A stretch of 64,000 nt of DNA from Leptospira tipperaryensis (GTDB taxonomy: Bacteria; Spirochaetota; Leptospiria; Leptospirales; Leptospiraceae). Both the position numbers and the translations under genes were made by a program. Of this stretch, positions 1-9,251 are shown piece by piece. The number at the start of each line of letters is the position of its first letter. The stretch's first letter is position 1. The notes beneath the pieces are model-generated. The model saw nothing but the letters and a program-made list of their open reading frames with translations, made no database searches and was not told the origin of the DNA. Location: positions 3,220,001-3,284,000 of the forward strand of contig NZ_CP015217.1 in NCBI RefSeq assembly GCF_001729245.1. The letters are read 5' to 3'.

Positions 1-360
1 AAAGAGCAAAAGAAGAATCATCGCGGCGTAAGGTAAATTCGAACCGGGCGCCATAAATCCTTCCTTCCCGTGAATAAACAAAACGGCTCCTATCAAAACC
101 GGAACTTGAAGTATAGCCGCAAAACGAGTCAACAATCCGGACAGAAGAAGAATCCCGCCGCAGATATGAGCGATTACAATGTAATGAGCGAGTAACGCAG
201 ACGCCATTGGCGCGTTATTCATCTCCATCAAACGAATCAACCCATCCGTATTCGATAGGAACTCAAGACCTTTGTATATCAAGACTCCCCCCAGATAGAT
301 CCGCAAGAAGTCCACCAACCAATCCCGATGTTCTTGAAGCCATTGGTTCCAGCGATCCAT
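1..360 (-). CDS. DoxX-family membrane protein, C-terminus beyond the window
   Basis: The ATG at 360 is preceded by a good GGAGGT ribosome-binding site. The reading frame stays open to the left edge, so only about the first 120 residues are present. It starts MDRWNQWLQEHRDWLVDFLR and is followed by hydrophobic segments resembling the four-helix DoxX/MauE fold, with a GG-containing first helix, an HYIVIAHICGG second helix and an LLTRFAA turn. DoxX proteins are small inner-membrane proteins linked in other bacteria to quinone or thiol redox chemistry; no specific role can be read here. It heads a separate minus-strand unit from the OmpA-like gene, with about 90 bp between them. Confidence 0.7.
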   Translation of the reverse strand, partial: MDRWNQWLQEHRDWLVDFLRIYLGGVLIYKGLEFLSNTDGLIRLMEMNNAPMASALLAHYIVIAHICGGILLLSGLLTRFAAILQVPVLIGAVLFIHGKEGFMAPGSNLPYAAMILLLLF

Positions 361-453
361 AGCTCACCTCCAGATTTTTAGGTTTAAAATTTATCATACC
401 CCTTTCCAAAACTTTTGCAAGGTAAGAATCGTTTAAAAACGTTAAAACGGAGT

Positions 454-951
454 TTATAGGATCAACTTCCAATCGGCTCTTCTGGCTCTTTCAGCCCCGA
501 TCGAACGAGGTTCGACTCCCATTCCTTGGATTTGAATCGACGCGGCGGGAAGCTCCCATTTTCTACATAAGTAACTTTGAATCTTTTTGGCCCTTTCAAA
601 AGAGAGCCTTCGATTGGTCGCCGGGTTTCCAAAACGATCCGTCCAACCGCTGATCTGCAGATTCCAATTCGTTCTTTCTTTTAAGCTCTTTCCTAAAAAA
701 TCCAAGGACGCAAAGAACTCGGATTCGATTTCGGAAGAGCCGGCACCAAAGTAGACGGAACCGTGTTGAACGGGAATCGACGTTTCTTGTATGATAACTT
801 TTGCAGGAAGGGATCGATTCTCATTCTTCCCGGTTCGAATAGAAATCTTACCGGAAGGAGTTCGAAAAAAAATGAATCCGTAGATTGCGGCGGCCAAAAT
901 CAAACTCGGAATCAACCAAAACCAAAAAGAATTCGGAAAAAGAAAGTCCAT
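454..951 (-). CDS. Small OmpA-domain protein with one N-terminal membrane anchor
   Basis: The 165-residue protein has a single hydrophobic segment at about residues 8-28 and then an OmpA-like peptidoglycan-binding domain. The domain shows VYFGAGSSEIES at its start, a central NLQISGWTDRFGNPATNRRL with the following FERAKKIQSYL helix, and a C-terminal RARRADWKLIL. These are the usual strand-helix signatures and the conserved Arg of the family. It lacks a beta-barrel and is much shorter than OmpA, so it is probably anchored in the inner membrane and contacts the cell wall. The start at 951 has GGAG and AGGT upstream. The neighbouring pirin gene lies on the same strand about 80 bp upstream. Confidence 0.75.
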   Translation of the reverse strand: MDFLFPNSFWFWLIPSLILAAAIYGFIFFRTPSGKISIRTGKNENRSLPAKVIIQETSIPVQHGSVYFGAGSSEIESEFFASLDFLGKSLKERTNWNLQISGWTDRFGNPATNRRLSFERAKKIQSYLCRKWELPAASIQIQGMGVEPRSIGAERARRADWKLIL

Positions 952-1029
952 ACCTAAAAATCTCCGCGACCGGAATGAAACGTTTCTTTTTCCATGCTGC
1001 TTCTAAATTCTATATTAGAATAGAATTTT

Positions 1030-1914
1030 TTACGAATGAATCGCTCCCATCTTTCCGGCCTGAAAGTCGTTAAAGGCTTGGTAGATTTCGTCCTGAGTAT
1101 TCATCACAAATGGACCATATCTTGCTACGGGTTCTTCCACCGGCTCCCCACCGATCAAAAGAAACTCCCAACCGTTCGGAGCATTTTCAGGAAGAGAAAA
1201 TCGTACGTCACCTTTGCCTCTTTCAAACCAAACCATGTCCCCTTCTTTTACGGGCTTTTCACCTTCTTCGGTATGCAGAACTCCGTCTCCTGAAAAAGGA
1301 TAAGCGAACACGTTGTAATTCTCCGGAACCGGAATCGTGATATCGGCGCCGGGTAGAAGATGAAGATGATAATATAGAATCGGAATTTTAGTTTCTATGA
1401 CTGCTTTGGTTCCGAGAACTTCGCCTGCGATCACTCGGATTTTCGTTTTATGATCGGGAGATTCTACTTCCGGAATTTTTTCAGAAGGTGTGTCTTGATA
1501 ACGCGGATTGCTCATCTTCTGAGAAGAAGGAAGATTTACCCAGAGTTGAAAACCGTGCATCCAACCTCCATTCTTCTGAAACTCGTCTGACGGCAGTTCC
1601 GAATGAACCAAACCGGAACCCGCGGTCATCCACTGAACGTCGCCCGCCTTCAATTTTCCATAATTTCCCCAAGAATCTCGGTGTTCCATTTCTCCAGTCA
1701 ATAAATAAGTGACCGTTTCAAACCCTCTGTGCGGATGTTCGGGCGCGCCAATTGCTTTTCCCGGTTGGTATTCTACGGGTCCCATCTCGTCTAATAACAG
1801 AAACGGATCCAGCTGAATTAAATCTTGAACTGGGAAAGGTCTTCTTACGGGAAATCCTCCTCCTTCCATAGTCTTCAGCGAAGGCCGAACTGTTTTAACT
1901 TTTCTTAGATTCAT
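1030..1914 (-). CDS. Pirin family protein (bicupin)
   Basis: The 294-residue protein matches the pirin family in length and layout. The N-terminal cupin contains [35 protein letters not shown] and HRDSWGN, which supply the His and Glu metal ligands. The C-terminal cupin is more degenerate, as is usual. Bacterial pirins are cytosolic metal proteins; some have quercetin 2,3-dioxygenase activity and others act as redox-dependent partners, so the substrate is unknown. The start at 1914 has an AAGGAG site about 10 bases upstream. It is divergent from the SRPBCC gene, and the roughly 70-bp space between them probably holds both promoters. Confidence 0.88.
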   Translation of the reverse strand: MNLRKVKTVRPSLKTMEGGGFPVRRPFPVQDLIQLDPFLLLDEMGPVEYQPGKAIGAPEHPHRGFETVTYLLTGEMEHRDSWGNYGKLKAGDVQWMTAGSGLVHSELPSDEFQKNGGWMHGFQLWVNLPSSQKMSNPRYQDTPSEKIPEVESPDHKTKIRVIAGEVLGTKAVIETKIPILYYHLHLLPGADITIPVPENYNVFAYPFSGDGVLHTEEGEKPVKEGDMVWFERGKGDVRFSLPENAPNGWEFLLIGGEPVEEPVARYGPFVMNTQDEIYQAFNDFQAGKMGAIHS

Positions 1915-1984
1915 AAATCGAACTCTCCTTTGTATCTCTGGTCACGGTGCAATTTCTTACTCTTACGGATGTATTGGATTCTAC

Positions 1985-2456
<472 letters not shown>

Positions 2457-2522
2457 GAATCAGTTCGAAATTAATCTTGCTTTAATTTATTTTTTATAAA
2501 GAATATGATCGGTCTTAATTGA

Positions 2523-4217
2523 GTGAATTTTCCAGGAAAACAACTAACGCCCGTTCCAGAAGACGAAGAGGCTCGCATCAAAGCCTTACAATCCTATCAA
2601 ATATTAGATACCGTCCCCGAAGAAAAATTCGACTCCCTGGCTCGGCTCGCCGCTTACATATGCAATTCTTCGATCGCGCTTATATCTCTTATCGACACCA
2701 ATCGACAATGGTTCAAAGCAAAAGTCGGATTGGAAGACGGTCAAACACCCAGAAATATTTCTTTTTGTCAGTATGCAATTCTTCATGACGAACTTTTCGA
2801 AGTAGAAGACGCGTTAGACGATGATCGATTTAGAAACAACCCTTTGGTTCTCGGCCCACCCTTCATTCGTTTTTATGCGGGAGCCCCTCTCAAATCTCCC
2901 GAAGGTTTTAATATCGGAACTCTTTGTGTCATCGATTCAAAATCGAAAAAGCTCGACGCAAAACAAAAGAACATTCTAAAGGTTTTGTCCAACCAGGTTG
3001 TCGCCAATCTGGAATTGATTAAGAAGAATAGGGAACTCAATCTCCTACGTTCGAAAGAGGAAGAACTACAAAGTTCCAAGAGTCAGTTTTTTGCGAACAT
3101 GAGTCACGAGATCCGAACTCCGGTTCACGGAATTTTAGGAGTTACCGATCTTTTGGCTGAAACCGAATTATTAACCGAACAAAAAGACTACGTGAAAACA
3201 ATCCGCAAAAGTGGGAGCCTCCTTCTTAACCTTTTGAACGATATTTTAGATTTTTCTAAATTAGAATCCGGTCATATGAAGATCGAAAACATCGCATTCG
3301 ATCTCATCGAATTGTTAAGAGAAGTCTTCTCCTTGTTTGAAATGGACGCAAGAACCAAAAATATAGAATTCAAACTAGAGAGCGGCGGAGTCAACTCTCT
3401 CATAGTTAGAACCGACCCCAATCGTCTCAAACAAATCCTAGTCAATCTGATCTCAAACGCGTTCAAGTTTACCGAAAAGGGAAGTGTCATCCTAGAAATT
3501 ACAACTCGACCCGCATCCGACCAGCGCGCAGAGATCGAAATCAGAGTCAAAGATACCGGAATCGGAATTCCGGAATTAAAGCTGCGGGAACTTTTTCAAG
3601 CTTATACGCAGGCTGACACTTCCGTTTCCAGAAAATACGGAGGAACCGGACTTGGACTCGCCATCAGTAAGAATCTCGGCGATATGATGAATTTAAAACT
3701 CACTGCGAAGAGCGTCATGAATCGCGGAAGCGTCTTTGAAATTTCCGGTCAACTCGCTTTGGCGGAGCGATCGGAGATACACATCGAACCACAACGACCG
3801 ATATTTCACTTGAGCGACAACTTGTCTCCAAATCTGAAAATCTTAGTCGCAGAAGACAATGAGATCAATCAGATGCTCATCAAAAGAGTTTTGGAAAAAT
3901 TGGGTTATACGCCGACGATCGTTTCCAACGGCATCGAAGCTCTGCACCATATCGAAATGTTGGGGGCTGACGTTTTGTTTTTGGACATACAGATGCCGGA
4001 GCTAAGCGGAATCGACACCGCAAAAATTTTGACTCAACATACCAATCAATCCATAAGGCCTTATATCATCGCAATTACGGCTAACGCGAATCAGTCGGAT
4101 CGAGAAGCGTGTTTGGCGGCGGGAATGGATCATTATATAAGCAAACCGTTTCAAAAAGAGGAGATCGCAATTCTTCTCAACGAATACATTCTTTCAAAAA
4201 GCAAAAATCATTCTTAA
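2523..4217 (+). CDS. GAF-domain hybrid histidine kinase with receiver domain
   Basis: This 564-residue soluble sensor kinase has a GAF domain at about residues 20-165, of the [19 protein letters not shown] type followed by FCQYAIL and FYAGAPL. A HisKA domain carries the phospho-acceptor His195 in [12 protein letters not shown]. The HATPase domain contains [20 protein letters not shown] and [14 protein letters not shown]-terminal receiver domain has acidic residues in VAEDNEIN, the phospho-acceptor Asp488 in [12 protein letters not shown] and a conserved Lys in YISKPF. There is no membrane segment, so the signal is probably cytosolic. Translation appears to start at the GTG at 2523; there is no convincing ribosome-binding site and no alternative ATG before the GAF domain. 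No cognate regulator lies beside it. Confidence 0.88.
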   Translation: MNFPGKQLTPVPEDEEARIKALQSYQILDTVPEEKFDSLARLAAYICNSSIALISLIDTNRQWFKAKVGLEDGQTPRNISFCQYAILHDELFEVEDALDDDRFRNNPLVLGPPFIRFYAGAPLKSPEGFNIGTLCVIDSKSKKLDAKQKNILKVLSNQVVANLELIKKNRELNLLRSKEEELQSSKSQFFANMSHEIRTPVHGILGVTDLLAETELLTEQKDYVKTIRKSGSLLLNLLNDILDFSKLESGHMKIENIAFDLIELLREVFSLFEMDARTKNIEFKLESGGVNSLIVRTDPNRLKQILVNLISNAFKFTEKGSVILEITTRPASDQRAEIEIRVKDTGIGIPELKLRELFQAYTQADTSVSRKYGGTGLGLAISKNLGDMMNLKLTAKSVMNRGSVFEISGQLALAERSEIHIEPQRPIFHLSDNLSPNLKILVAEDNEINQMLIKRVLEKLGYTPTIVSNGIEALHHIEMLGADVLFLDIQMPELSGIDTAKILTQHTNQSIRPYIIAITANANQSDREACLAAGMDHYISKPFQKEEIAILLNEYILSKSKNHS

Positions 4218-4230
4218 AATTTAGTGTAGA

Positions 4231-4256
4231 AAACCGGGATTGCTCCCGGCCTTTTC
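4231..4256. terminator. Bidirectional intrinsic terminator between hybrid kinase and trpG
   Basis: A CCGGGA / TCCCGG hairpin with a four-base loop (4234-4249) is flanked by CCTTTT on the plus side and by AAAA before it, which reads as TTTT on the minus strand. It sits between two convergent genes and can serve both. Confidence 0.7.
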
Positions 4257-4257
4257 G

Positions 4258-4857
4258 TCACTTCAGAAAATTTCCTACGATCTTCCTTCCTTCTTCCGTC
4301 GCAAAGGATTCTGGATGAAACTGAACCCCTTCGATTGGAAGAATCTTGTGTCTCACTCCCATCAAAACTGAAACTTCTCCTTCGACCTTTGCCGTAATTT
4401 CAAGACATCCCGGTAAGGATTCATACACTCCTTCCAAAGAGTGATAGCGCATAACGCGGATATTTTTGGAGATCCCCGAAAAAATTCCCATTTGATCGTG
4501 GGTAATTGAAGACGTCTTACCGTGATACGGAATTTTTGATCTGCGAAGACTTCCGCCGAAGGAAGTGATGATCCCCTGCATTCCGAGACAAACCCCAAAA
4601 ATTTTGATATAAGGATTTCGAAGTCTCAAAATCGATTCCGAAACCCCGAAGTATTCGGGATCTTCGGGATGCCCGGGACCGGGCGAGAGAAGAATATGAG
4701 TCGGATTGACCGCGAGAACGTCGTTCAAATCGACTTCGTCTTGTCTAAAGATCGAAAGCTTAAAGTCTCGAGAATCCGAACTCAAACTTTCTTCCAAAAG
4801 ATGGACGAGATTGTATGTAAAAGAATCGTAATGATCGATAACCACGCAGTTTTTCAT
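4258..4857 (-). CDS. trpG: Anthranilate synthase component II (glutamine amidotransferase)
   Basis: This 199-residue class-I glutamine amidotransferase supplies ammonia to the chorismate-using subunit encoded just upstream. Visible motifs are IDHYDSFTYNLV at the N-terminus, LSPGPGHPEDP, the nucleophile Cys90 in GVCLGMQ, and the His181/Glu183 dyad in VQFHPESFA. The ATG overlaps the trpE stop by four bases (ATGA), which indicates translational coupling and a 1:1 complex. The same family includes PabA of folate synthesis, and in many bacteria one subunit serves both enzymes; the adjacent TrpE-like partner favours trpG. It is the last gene of the ilvB-trpG unit and ends at a bidirectional terminator. 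Confidence 0.88.
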   Translation of the reverse strand: MKNCVVIDHYDSFTYNLVHLLEESLSSDSRDFKLSIFRQDEVDLNDVLAVNPTHILLSPGPGHPEDPEYFGVSESILRLRNPYIKIFGVCLGMQGIITSFGGSLRRSKIPYHGKTSSITHDQMGIFSGISKNIRVMRYHSLEGVYESLPGCLEITAKVEGEVSVLMGVRHKILPIEGVQFHPESFATEEGRKIVGNFLK

Positions 4858-6236
4858 ATAAAAAATTCCTCCATGGATCTTTTTACAGCCTTTAACTTAT
4901 TTAGAATTTCTTGATATTCTAAATCTTCAATCGAGTCCAAGACGATTCCGGACGCCGCCCTCGAATAAGCAAACGAACCGTTTCTAAAAAGACTTCGAAT
5001 CAAAATGCAGAATTGAGAACTTCCGTCCAAGGAAAAATATCCGAGAACTCCTCCATACGCTCCTCTTTCGTCCCCTTCCGTTTTGCGGATCCACTTGATC
5101 GATTCCACCTTCGGAGCTCCCGTCAGAGTTCCCGCGGGAAAAACGGAAACAAGACCGGAAAATGAATTCTCTTTCTCCTTTAAAATTCCAGCGACTTCAC
5201 TCGTGATATGTTGAACGTGTGTGAATTTAAGAATTTCAAATTCCTTTTTCATTCTTACAGTTCCGATTTCGCAAACTCTGCTTAGATCGTTTCTGTGAAG
5301 GTCGATCAGCATCGCATGTTCCGCGAGTTCCTTTTCGTCGTTTAACAATTTCCGTGTAAGAGCTTTGTCCTCCGCCGGTGTTTTCCCCCTCGGATACGTT
5401 CCCGCAAGCGGATAGGTTTCGACGACCCGATCACGATGGGAAAACAACAATTCAGGACTGGAGCCGACCGTTTCCAATTCTTCATCCTTATAAAAGAAAA
5501 GATAGGGAGAAGGATTGTTTCTTTTAAGAGATTGATAGATCGGAACTAAACTTCCTTCGATCTCGAATTTTTCTTCAAACCCGATCTGACACTGAAACGT
5601 ATTCCCGGCTAATATCTCTTCCCGAGTCTTTTTGAACATATTAGAATATTCTTCTTTTGTTTTAGAATATCCCAAAGAACCGATCTTTGTCTTTTCCGTC
5701 GTTTCGTCCTTCGTATCGAGCAAACTTTTCAACTCTGAAAAACGGTTTTCGGAGTAATAAAAATATTCGGCTTCTCCCGTGAGATGATCCAGAACTACTC
5801 CGTCCAGATATAAACCGAATGAACATAGGGGATATCCGTCCCTAAGTTTTAAGTTTGTGACGGGTTCGAAAAGAGAAGTCGCGTCGTAGCTCAAAAAACC
5901 GACCAAACCGCCGAGATACTTCTTCGCGTTTTTTTTAATCGGAAAAAAATCTTTGAGAGTTTCGTAAGGATTTTTTGTAGGATGGATTTGTCCGTTTAGG
6001 ACGAGTTTGCCCGGATATCCGCGAAATTGAAAGGAAGGAGAAAAGCCGAAAATCGAATAACGGTAATTATCCGGATATCCCGGATGACTTTCCAAAAGAA
6101 AACACCCGGAATACTTTTTTGTTAAACGAAGTAGGAAATCGTCGATTCCTTCTTCATGCAGTGGAAACGGTAAGCTCGCCGGTTTGTCGGGAAGCGCGTT
6201 TAGATATTGTTTCAGATTCTGGATCTGATTCGACAT
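4854..6236 (-). CDS. trpE: Anthranilate synthase component I
   Basis: The 460-residue chorismate-binding enzyme converts chorismate to anthranilate, the first step of tryptophan synthesis. The N-terminal CFLLESHPGYP contains the LLES motif that forms the tryptophan feedback site in TrpE. The C-terminal half has PLAGTYPRGKTP, HAMLIDLHRNDLSRV, HVQHITSEV, FPAGTLTGAPKV and RGAYGGVLGY. These match TrpE better than PabB, although aminodeoxychorismate synthase cannot be excluded. The start at 6236 is supported by AGGAG seven bases upstream. That site places the first 83 bases inside the 3' end of the ACT-like gene, an unusually long overlap. It overlaps trpG by four bases. Confidence 0.87.
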   Translation of the reverse strand: MSNQIQNLKQYLNALPDKPASLPFPLHEEGIDDFLLRLTKKYSGCFLLESHPGYPDNYRYSIFGFSPSFQFRGYPGKLVLNGQIHPTKNPYETLKDFFPIKKNAKKYLGGLVGFLSYDATSLFEPVTNLKLRDGYPLCSFGLYLDGVVLDHLTGEAEYFYYSENRFSELKSLLDTKDETTEKTKIGSLGYSKTKEEYSNMFKKTREEILAGNTFQCQIGFEEKFEIEGSLVPIYQSLKRNNPSPYLFFYKDEELETVGSSPELLFSHRDRVVETYPLAGTYPRGKTPAEDKALTRKLLNDEKELAEHAMLIDLHRNDLSRVCEIGTVRMKKEFEILKFTHVQHITSEVAGILKEKENSFSGLVSVFPAGTLTGAPKVESIKWIRKTEGDERGAYGGVLGYFSLDGSSQFCILIRSLFRNGSFAYSRAASGIVLDSIEDLEYQEILNKLKAVKRSMEEFFI

Positions 6237-6480
6237 AGTGGACTCCTGTTAATTCCGGAATTGTCCGGAACAAGTTCAGAATTTTCTCCGGTTGCCCGGT
6301 ATGGATTGTGATGATAATATCCTGAGTGTTGTTTTCAATGTTGCGCCAAAGGCGCCAGTCCTTCCAGTTGATGGATTTGCGGGACAAAATTCCGATCAGG
6401 CGAAGAATCGAAGCCGGACCTTCTTCCGAAGCGATATAAAACGAAAAATTTTTGTTCTCTTGTGGGTCGAATGAAATCAT
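6154..6480 (-). CDS. ACT-like small regulatory subunit of acetolactate synthase
   Basis: The 108-residue protein lies 27 bp after ilvB and has an AGGAG site nine bases before its ATG. Residues 10-80 look like a short ACT domain of the IlvM type: FYIASEEGPASILRLIGILS, then a strand containing DIIITIHTG, then a helix EKILNLFRTIPELTGVHYVE. Such subunits bind valine, leucine or isoleucine and set activity and feedback inhibition of the large subunit. Sequence similarity is modest, so the call rests largely on size and position. Its last 28 codons overlap the start of trpE by 83 bases in another frame. Confidence 0.6.
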   Translation of the reverse strand: MISFDPQENKNFSFYIASEEGPASILRLIGILSRKSINWKDWRLWRNIENNTQDIIITIHTGQPEKILNLFRTIPELTGVHYVESDPESETISKRASRQTGELTVSTA

Positions 6481-6507
6481 TTTTGTGTTCTCCTATATTC
6501 TAAAATC

Positions 6508-8190
6508 TCAATGTATCATTTCTCGATTTGCTTTTCCCGGCGGAACCATCGGAAGTACGTGTAACTCCGGGGAAACCTGCAAAACTATAAACGAAGGCCC
6601 TTTTTGCTTTAGGACTTCGCTTAACAATTCCGAAGCGGACGATTCTTCTTTGAGCTCGTAGGAAGGAATCCCAAAAGAAGATGCAATTTTCGTAAAATTC
6701 GTAGGCATCACGAACTTCGAAGCCGAAAATCTTGAAGAAAAAAACAATTCCTGTTGTTGTCTTACTAGACCGAGATGTCCGTTATTCATCAAAAGAATCG
6801 TAACGTCTAAATTCAATTCTCTGAGAGTATCCAATTCTTGAATGTTCATAAGAATCGATCCGTCACCCGAAACACAAACGATCCTTTTTCCGGGAGAAAC
6901 CAACGCGGCCCCGATCGCCGCCGGAAGACCGAATCCCATCGTGCCCAAACCACCCGAGGTCAAAAGACTTCCTTGTGTCTGAAAAGAATAATACTGAGCG
7001 ACCCACATCTGATGCTGACCTACGTCCGTGGTAACGATGGCCTTATCCCCCAATATTTCTGAAACTTTACGTAGTACCGAAAACGGGTGAAGCGTATCTT
7101 TTTCACCGGGAAGAGGAAGACCGTATAAAACTTTTAGAGTCGCAATCCGGTCCTTCCATTCTTCCAAAGCCGAGATTTGATAAGGGATATCGATTTCCAA
7201 GACCTGTCTCAGAAAATCTTCCACTTCATGTTTCAAAGAAAGATTCGGATTTTTTAATTTACCGATTTCGGTCGCATCGATATCGATATGAATGATCTTT
7301 GCGTTCGGACAAAACTCGCTTACCTTTCCGGTAGCCCGATCGTCAAAACGAACTCCGAGCGCAATCAAAAGATCGGCTTCTTCTAACGCCATGTTCGTAG
7401 CTCTCGATCCGTGCATTCCGAGCATTCCTAAAAACAACGGGTTGCGATCGTCGCAAATCCCCAAACCCATCAGAGTGGAAACTACCGGAAAATTAAGACG
7501 TTCCTGAAGAATCCGAAATAAGTCGGAAGACAACGGACGATTCAAACCTCCGCCGATATAAAAGATCGGCTTTGTGGAAGCGGCTATCATCTCCCTAAGG
7601 CGTTCGATCCAAGTCGGCTCCACTTTGATAGTAATTTCATTTTTTTGAATATTCCAAAATTTAGATTCTTTATCTTCGTTCCACTCGATTTTTCGGGAGG
7701 CTACGTCTTTCGGAACATCGATCCAAACCGGTCCGGGTCGTCCTTCCGTCGAAGTAATCCAAGCCTGAGGGAGAATTTTGATAAGATCTTCCGTCCGTTT
7801 CACGAGATAACTTCGTTTGGTAATGGGGATGGAAAGACTGAGAGTGTCGATTTCCTGAAAAGCGTCGGTGCCGATCAAAGAAACGGAAACCTGACCGGTA
7901 ATCGCAATCAGAGGAACCGAATCCATCTTTGCATCGGCAATTGCAGTGATTAGATTTGTCACTCCGGGCCCGGAAGAAGCCATACAAACCGCCGGTTTTC
8001 CGCTCGCTCTCGCCATCCCTCCCGCGATAAAGCCGGCGCCTTGTTCGTGTTTGGCGAGAATATGGCGGACCTTACTTCCGTGTAACGCGTCATAGATGGG
8101 AAGACTTGCTCCTCCGGGAATTCCGGTCACGATTTCAACGCCGGCGTATTCTAAAAATCGAACGATCAATTCTGCTCCGCTTAATTCCAT
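6508..8190 (-). CDS. ilvB: Acetolactate synthase large subunit
   Basis: The 560-residue thiamine-diphosphate enzyme condenses two pyruvates, or pyruvate and 2-oxobutyrate, in the first common step of valine, leucine and isoleucine synthesis. Evidence includes the catalytic Glu49 in LAKHEQGAGFIAGGMARASG, SSGPGVTNLITAIADA, the FAD-domain GVRFDDRATGK and the thiamine-diphosphate motif GDGSILMNIQEL ending near NNGHLG. The length is normal for IlvB. AAGGAT precedes the ATG. It is the first structural gene after an attenuator (leader peptide 8320-8424, terminator 8254-8293), so it is probably controlled by charging of Val/Leu and perhaps Trp tRNAs. It is followed by the ACT-like subunit, trpE and trpG. 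Confidence 0.93.
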   Translation of the reverse strand: MELSGAELIVRFLEYAGVEIVTGIPGGASLPIYDALHGSKVRHILAKHEQGAGFIAGGMARASGKPAVCMASSGPGVTNLITAIADAKMDSVPLIAITGQVSVSLIGTDAFQEIDTLSLSIPITKRSYLVKRTEDLIKILPQAWITSTEGRPGPVWIDVPKDVASRKIEWNEDKESKFWNIQKNEITIKVEPTWIERLREMIAASTKPIFYIGGGLNRPLSSDLFRILQERLNFPVVSTLMGLGICDDRNPLFLGMLGMHGSRATNMALEEADLLIALGVRFDDRATGKVSEFCPNAKIIHIDIDATEIGKLKNPNLSLKHEVEDFLRQVLEIDIPYQISALEEWKDRIATLKVLYGLPLPGEKDTLHPFSVLRKVSEILGDKAIVTTDVGQHQMWVAQYYSFQTQGSLLTSGGLGTMGFGLPAAIGAALVSPGKRIVCVSGDGSILMNIQELDTLRELNLDVTILLMNNGHLGLVRQQQELFFSSRFSASKFVMPTNFTKIASSFGIPSYELKEESSASELLSEVLKQKGPSFIVLQVSPELHVLPMVPPGKANREMIH

Positions 8191-8253
8191 CTTTTGATCC
8201 TTATAAAAAATATTTTCAACGAACCATTCATCGACTCAGGAACTACCTTAAAA

Positions 8254-8293
8254 TAAAAAAGCCTCCCCCGGCTTTACACCGGAGGAGGCTTTT
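8254..8293 (-). terminator. Attenuator terminator in front of ilvB
   Basis: On the minus strand an 11-bp stem with one G-U wobble (8289-8279 pairing with 8271-8261) closes a seven-base loop and is followed by six T residues, then ATTTT. It lies about 30 nt after the leader-peptide stop codon and about 65 nt before the ilvB start, the expected place for a transcription attenuator. Confidence 0.88.
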
Positions 8294-8319
8294 CTTAGGA
8301 TTGCGCCTGAAAGAAATCT

Positions 8320-8424
8320 CTACAGCGTAAAGCGAGGTCCCGGTGGCCAGACGACCACCACAAGCACGAGCCACACCATGACGGTGTTGAGATTTACTTG
8401 TCTGTTTACGCGAATGAGATTCAT
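8320..8424 (-). CDS. ilvB operon leader peptide (34 residues, Val/Leu/Trp-rich)
   Basis: This short frame starts at ATG 8424 and ends at TAG 8320. It encodes 34 residues beginning MNLIRVNRQV, with VMVWLVLVVVVW at residues 15-26, nine Val, five Leu, one Ile and two Trp codons overall. The run of branched-chain codons directly precedes a segment that can form either a pause hairpin or an antiterminator. A strong terminator follows and then ilvB. The inferred role is to stall ribosomes when Val, Leu or perhaps Trp tRNAs are uncharged and so let transcription into ilvB-trpG continue. The ribosome-binding site is weak. A membrane micropeptide is the alternative, but it would not explain the RNA structures. 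Confidence 0.82.
   Translation of the reverse strand: MNLIRVNRQVNLNTVMVWLVLVVVVWPPGPRFTL
8338..8361 (-). promoter_or_regulatory. Pause hairpin and antiterminator arm of the ilvB leader
   Basis: GGTGG (8359-8355, within the Val codon run) can pair with CCACC (8346-8342) to form a pause hairpin. The overlapping CACCGG (8345-8340) can instead pair with CCGGTG (8282-8277), which is part of the terminator's 5' arm. This gives the mutually exclusive 1:2, 2:3 and 3:4 pairings of classical ribosome-mediated attenuation. The pairings were read by eye, without folding energies. Confidence 0.7.
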
Positions 8425-8682
8425 AAAATGAGTTCTGTAACCAGCTTGCTTCTGTCTTCGATCGATAGGCAAGCGATTTTTTGGAAGGACTTATAAAATA
8501 CGATCAAAACGGAACCAACTGCAATCTTTAGCTTGGATATAACTTCTTGCACAAAGGAGAAACATAAATCTTTCACACGAAAGAATTCAAACGTCTAAAT
8601 GGAAAGTTTGCTTTCAAGTCCGGATTCTTTGCTTAGAATTGGATCTCGCGCATACAAAAAAATTATTCTTAGGAAAACGAAA

Positions 8683-9198
8683 ATGGCACAAGTCACGCTC
8701 AAAGGAAATCCGGTCCCTCTCGAGGGAAAAATACCCGCGCCGGGAGAAAAGGCTCCCGAATTTAAGGCGATAAAACAAGATCTTTCCGAGTTCAGTCTCA
8801 AAGACTACGCCGGCAAAGTAAAAATTCTCGTGGCGGTTCCAAGTCTCGATACTTCCGTCTGCGCACTTGAAACCAAAGTTTTTAACGAAAAGGCCGCAGG
8901 CTTAAACGGAATTTCCACTTTGATCATTTCCGGAGATCTTCCCTTTGCAATGAAACGTTTTTGTTCCACAGAAGGAATCGATTCTCCAAACTTAGTGACC
9001 GGTTCTCAATACAGAGATTTTTCTTTTTCCAAGGCTTACGGCACTCATATCGCAGACGGTCCGTTAAAGGGACTTTCCGCAAGAGCGGTTTTTGTCGTGG
9101 ATAAAGACGACGTCGTGCGTTATGTGGAGCTTGTTCCTGAAATCGGTTCCGAACCGAACTACGTAGCGGCTCTCGCTGCGGCAAACGCGGCCCTTTAG
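8683..9198 (+). CDS. tpx: Thiol peroxidase (Tpx, atypical 2-Cys peroxiredoxin)
   Basis: This 171-residue peroxidase reduces hydrogen peroxide and organic hydroperoxides using thioredoxin. It has the Tpx signature: peroxidatic Cys60 with Thr57 in [11 protein letters not shown], and the resolving Cys94 in [10 protein letters not shown]. The length is typical. The ATG at 8683 has AGGA eight bases upstream and matches the usual start of the family ([10 protein letters not shown]); an upstream ATG at 8599 would add an unlikely 28-residue extension. It is monocistronic, divergent from the ilvB leader, and ends at a strong hairpin. Confidence 0.93.
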   Translation: MAQVTLKGNPVPLEGKIPAPGEKAPEFKAIKQDLSEFSLKDYAGKVKILVAVPSLDTSVCALETKVFNEKAAGLNGISTLIISGDLPFAMKRFCSTEGIDSPNLVTGSQYRDFSFSKAYGTHIADGPLKGLSARAVFVVDKDDVVRYVELVPEIGSEPNYVAALAAANAAL

Positions 9199-9213
9199 AC
9201 CTCTCTCTTTCTT

Positions 9214-9233
9214 TCCGGCCCCGAAGGGCCGGA
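9214..9233. terminator. GC-rich hairpin between tpx and a convergent hydrolase gene
   Basis: A perfect 8-bp stem TCCGGCCC / GGGCCGGA with a CGAA tetraloop lies 16 bp after the tpx stop. It has no clear T-tract on either strand, so it may work as a stabilising or bidirectional terminator. Confidence 0.6.
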
Positions 9234-9251
9234 TATCAGAAAAGCAGTATA

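Noticed and set aside
4854..6236. Assignment as aminodeoxychorismate synthase (PabB)
   Set aside because: The LLES feedback motif and FPAGTLTGAPKV are closer to TrpE; kept as an alternative in the feature text.
8320..8424. Leader peptide considered as a membrane toxin of a type I system
   Set aside because: Hydrophobicity fits, but the exact terminator/antiterminator arrangement before ilvB explains it better and no antisense RNA gene is apparent.
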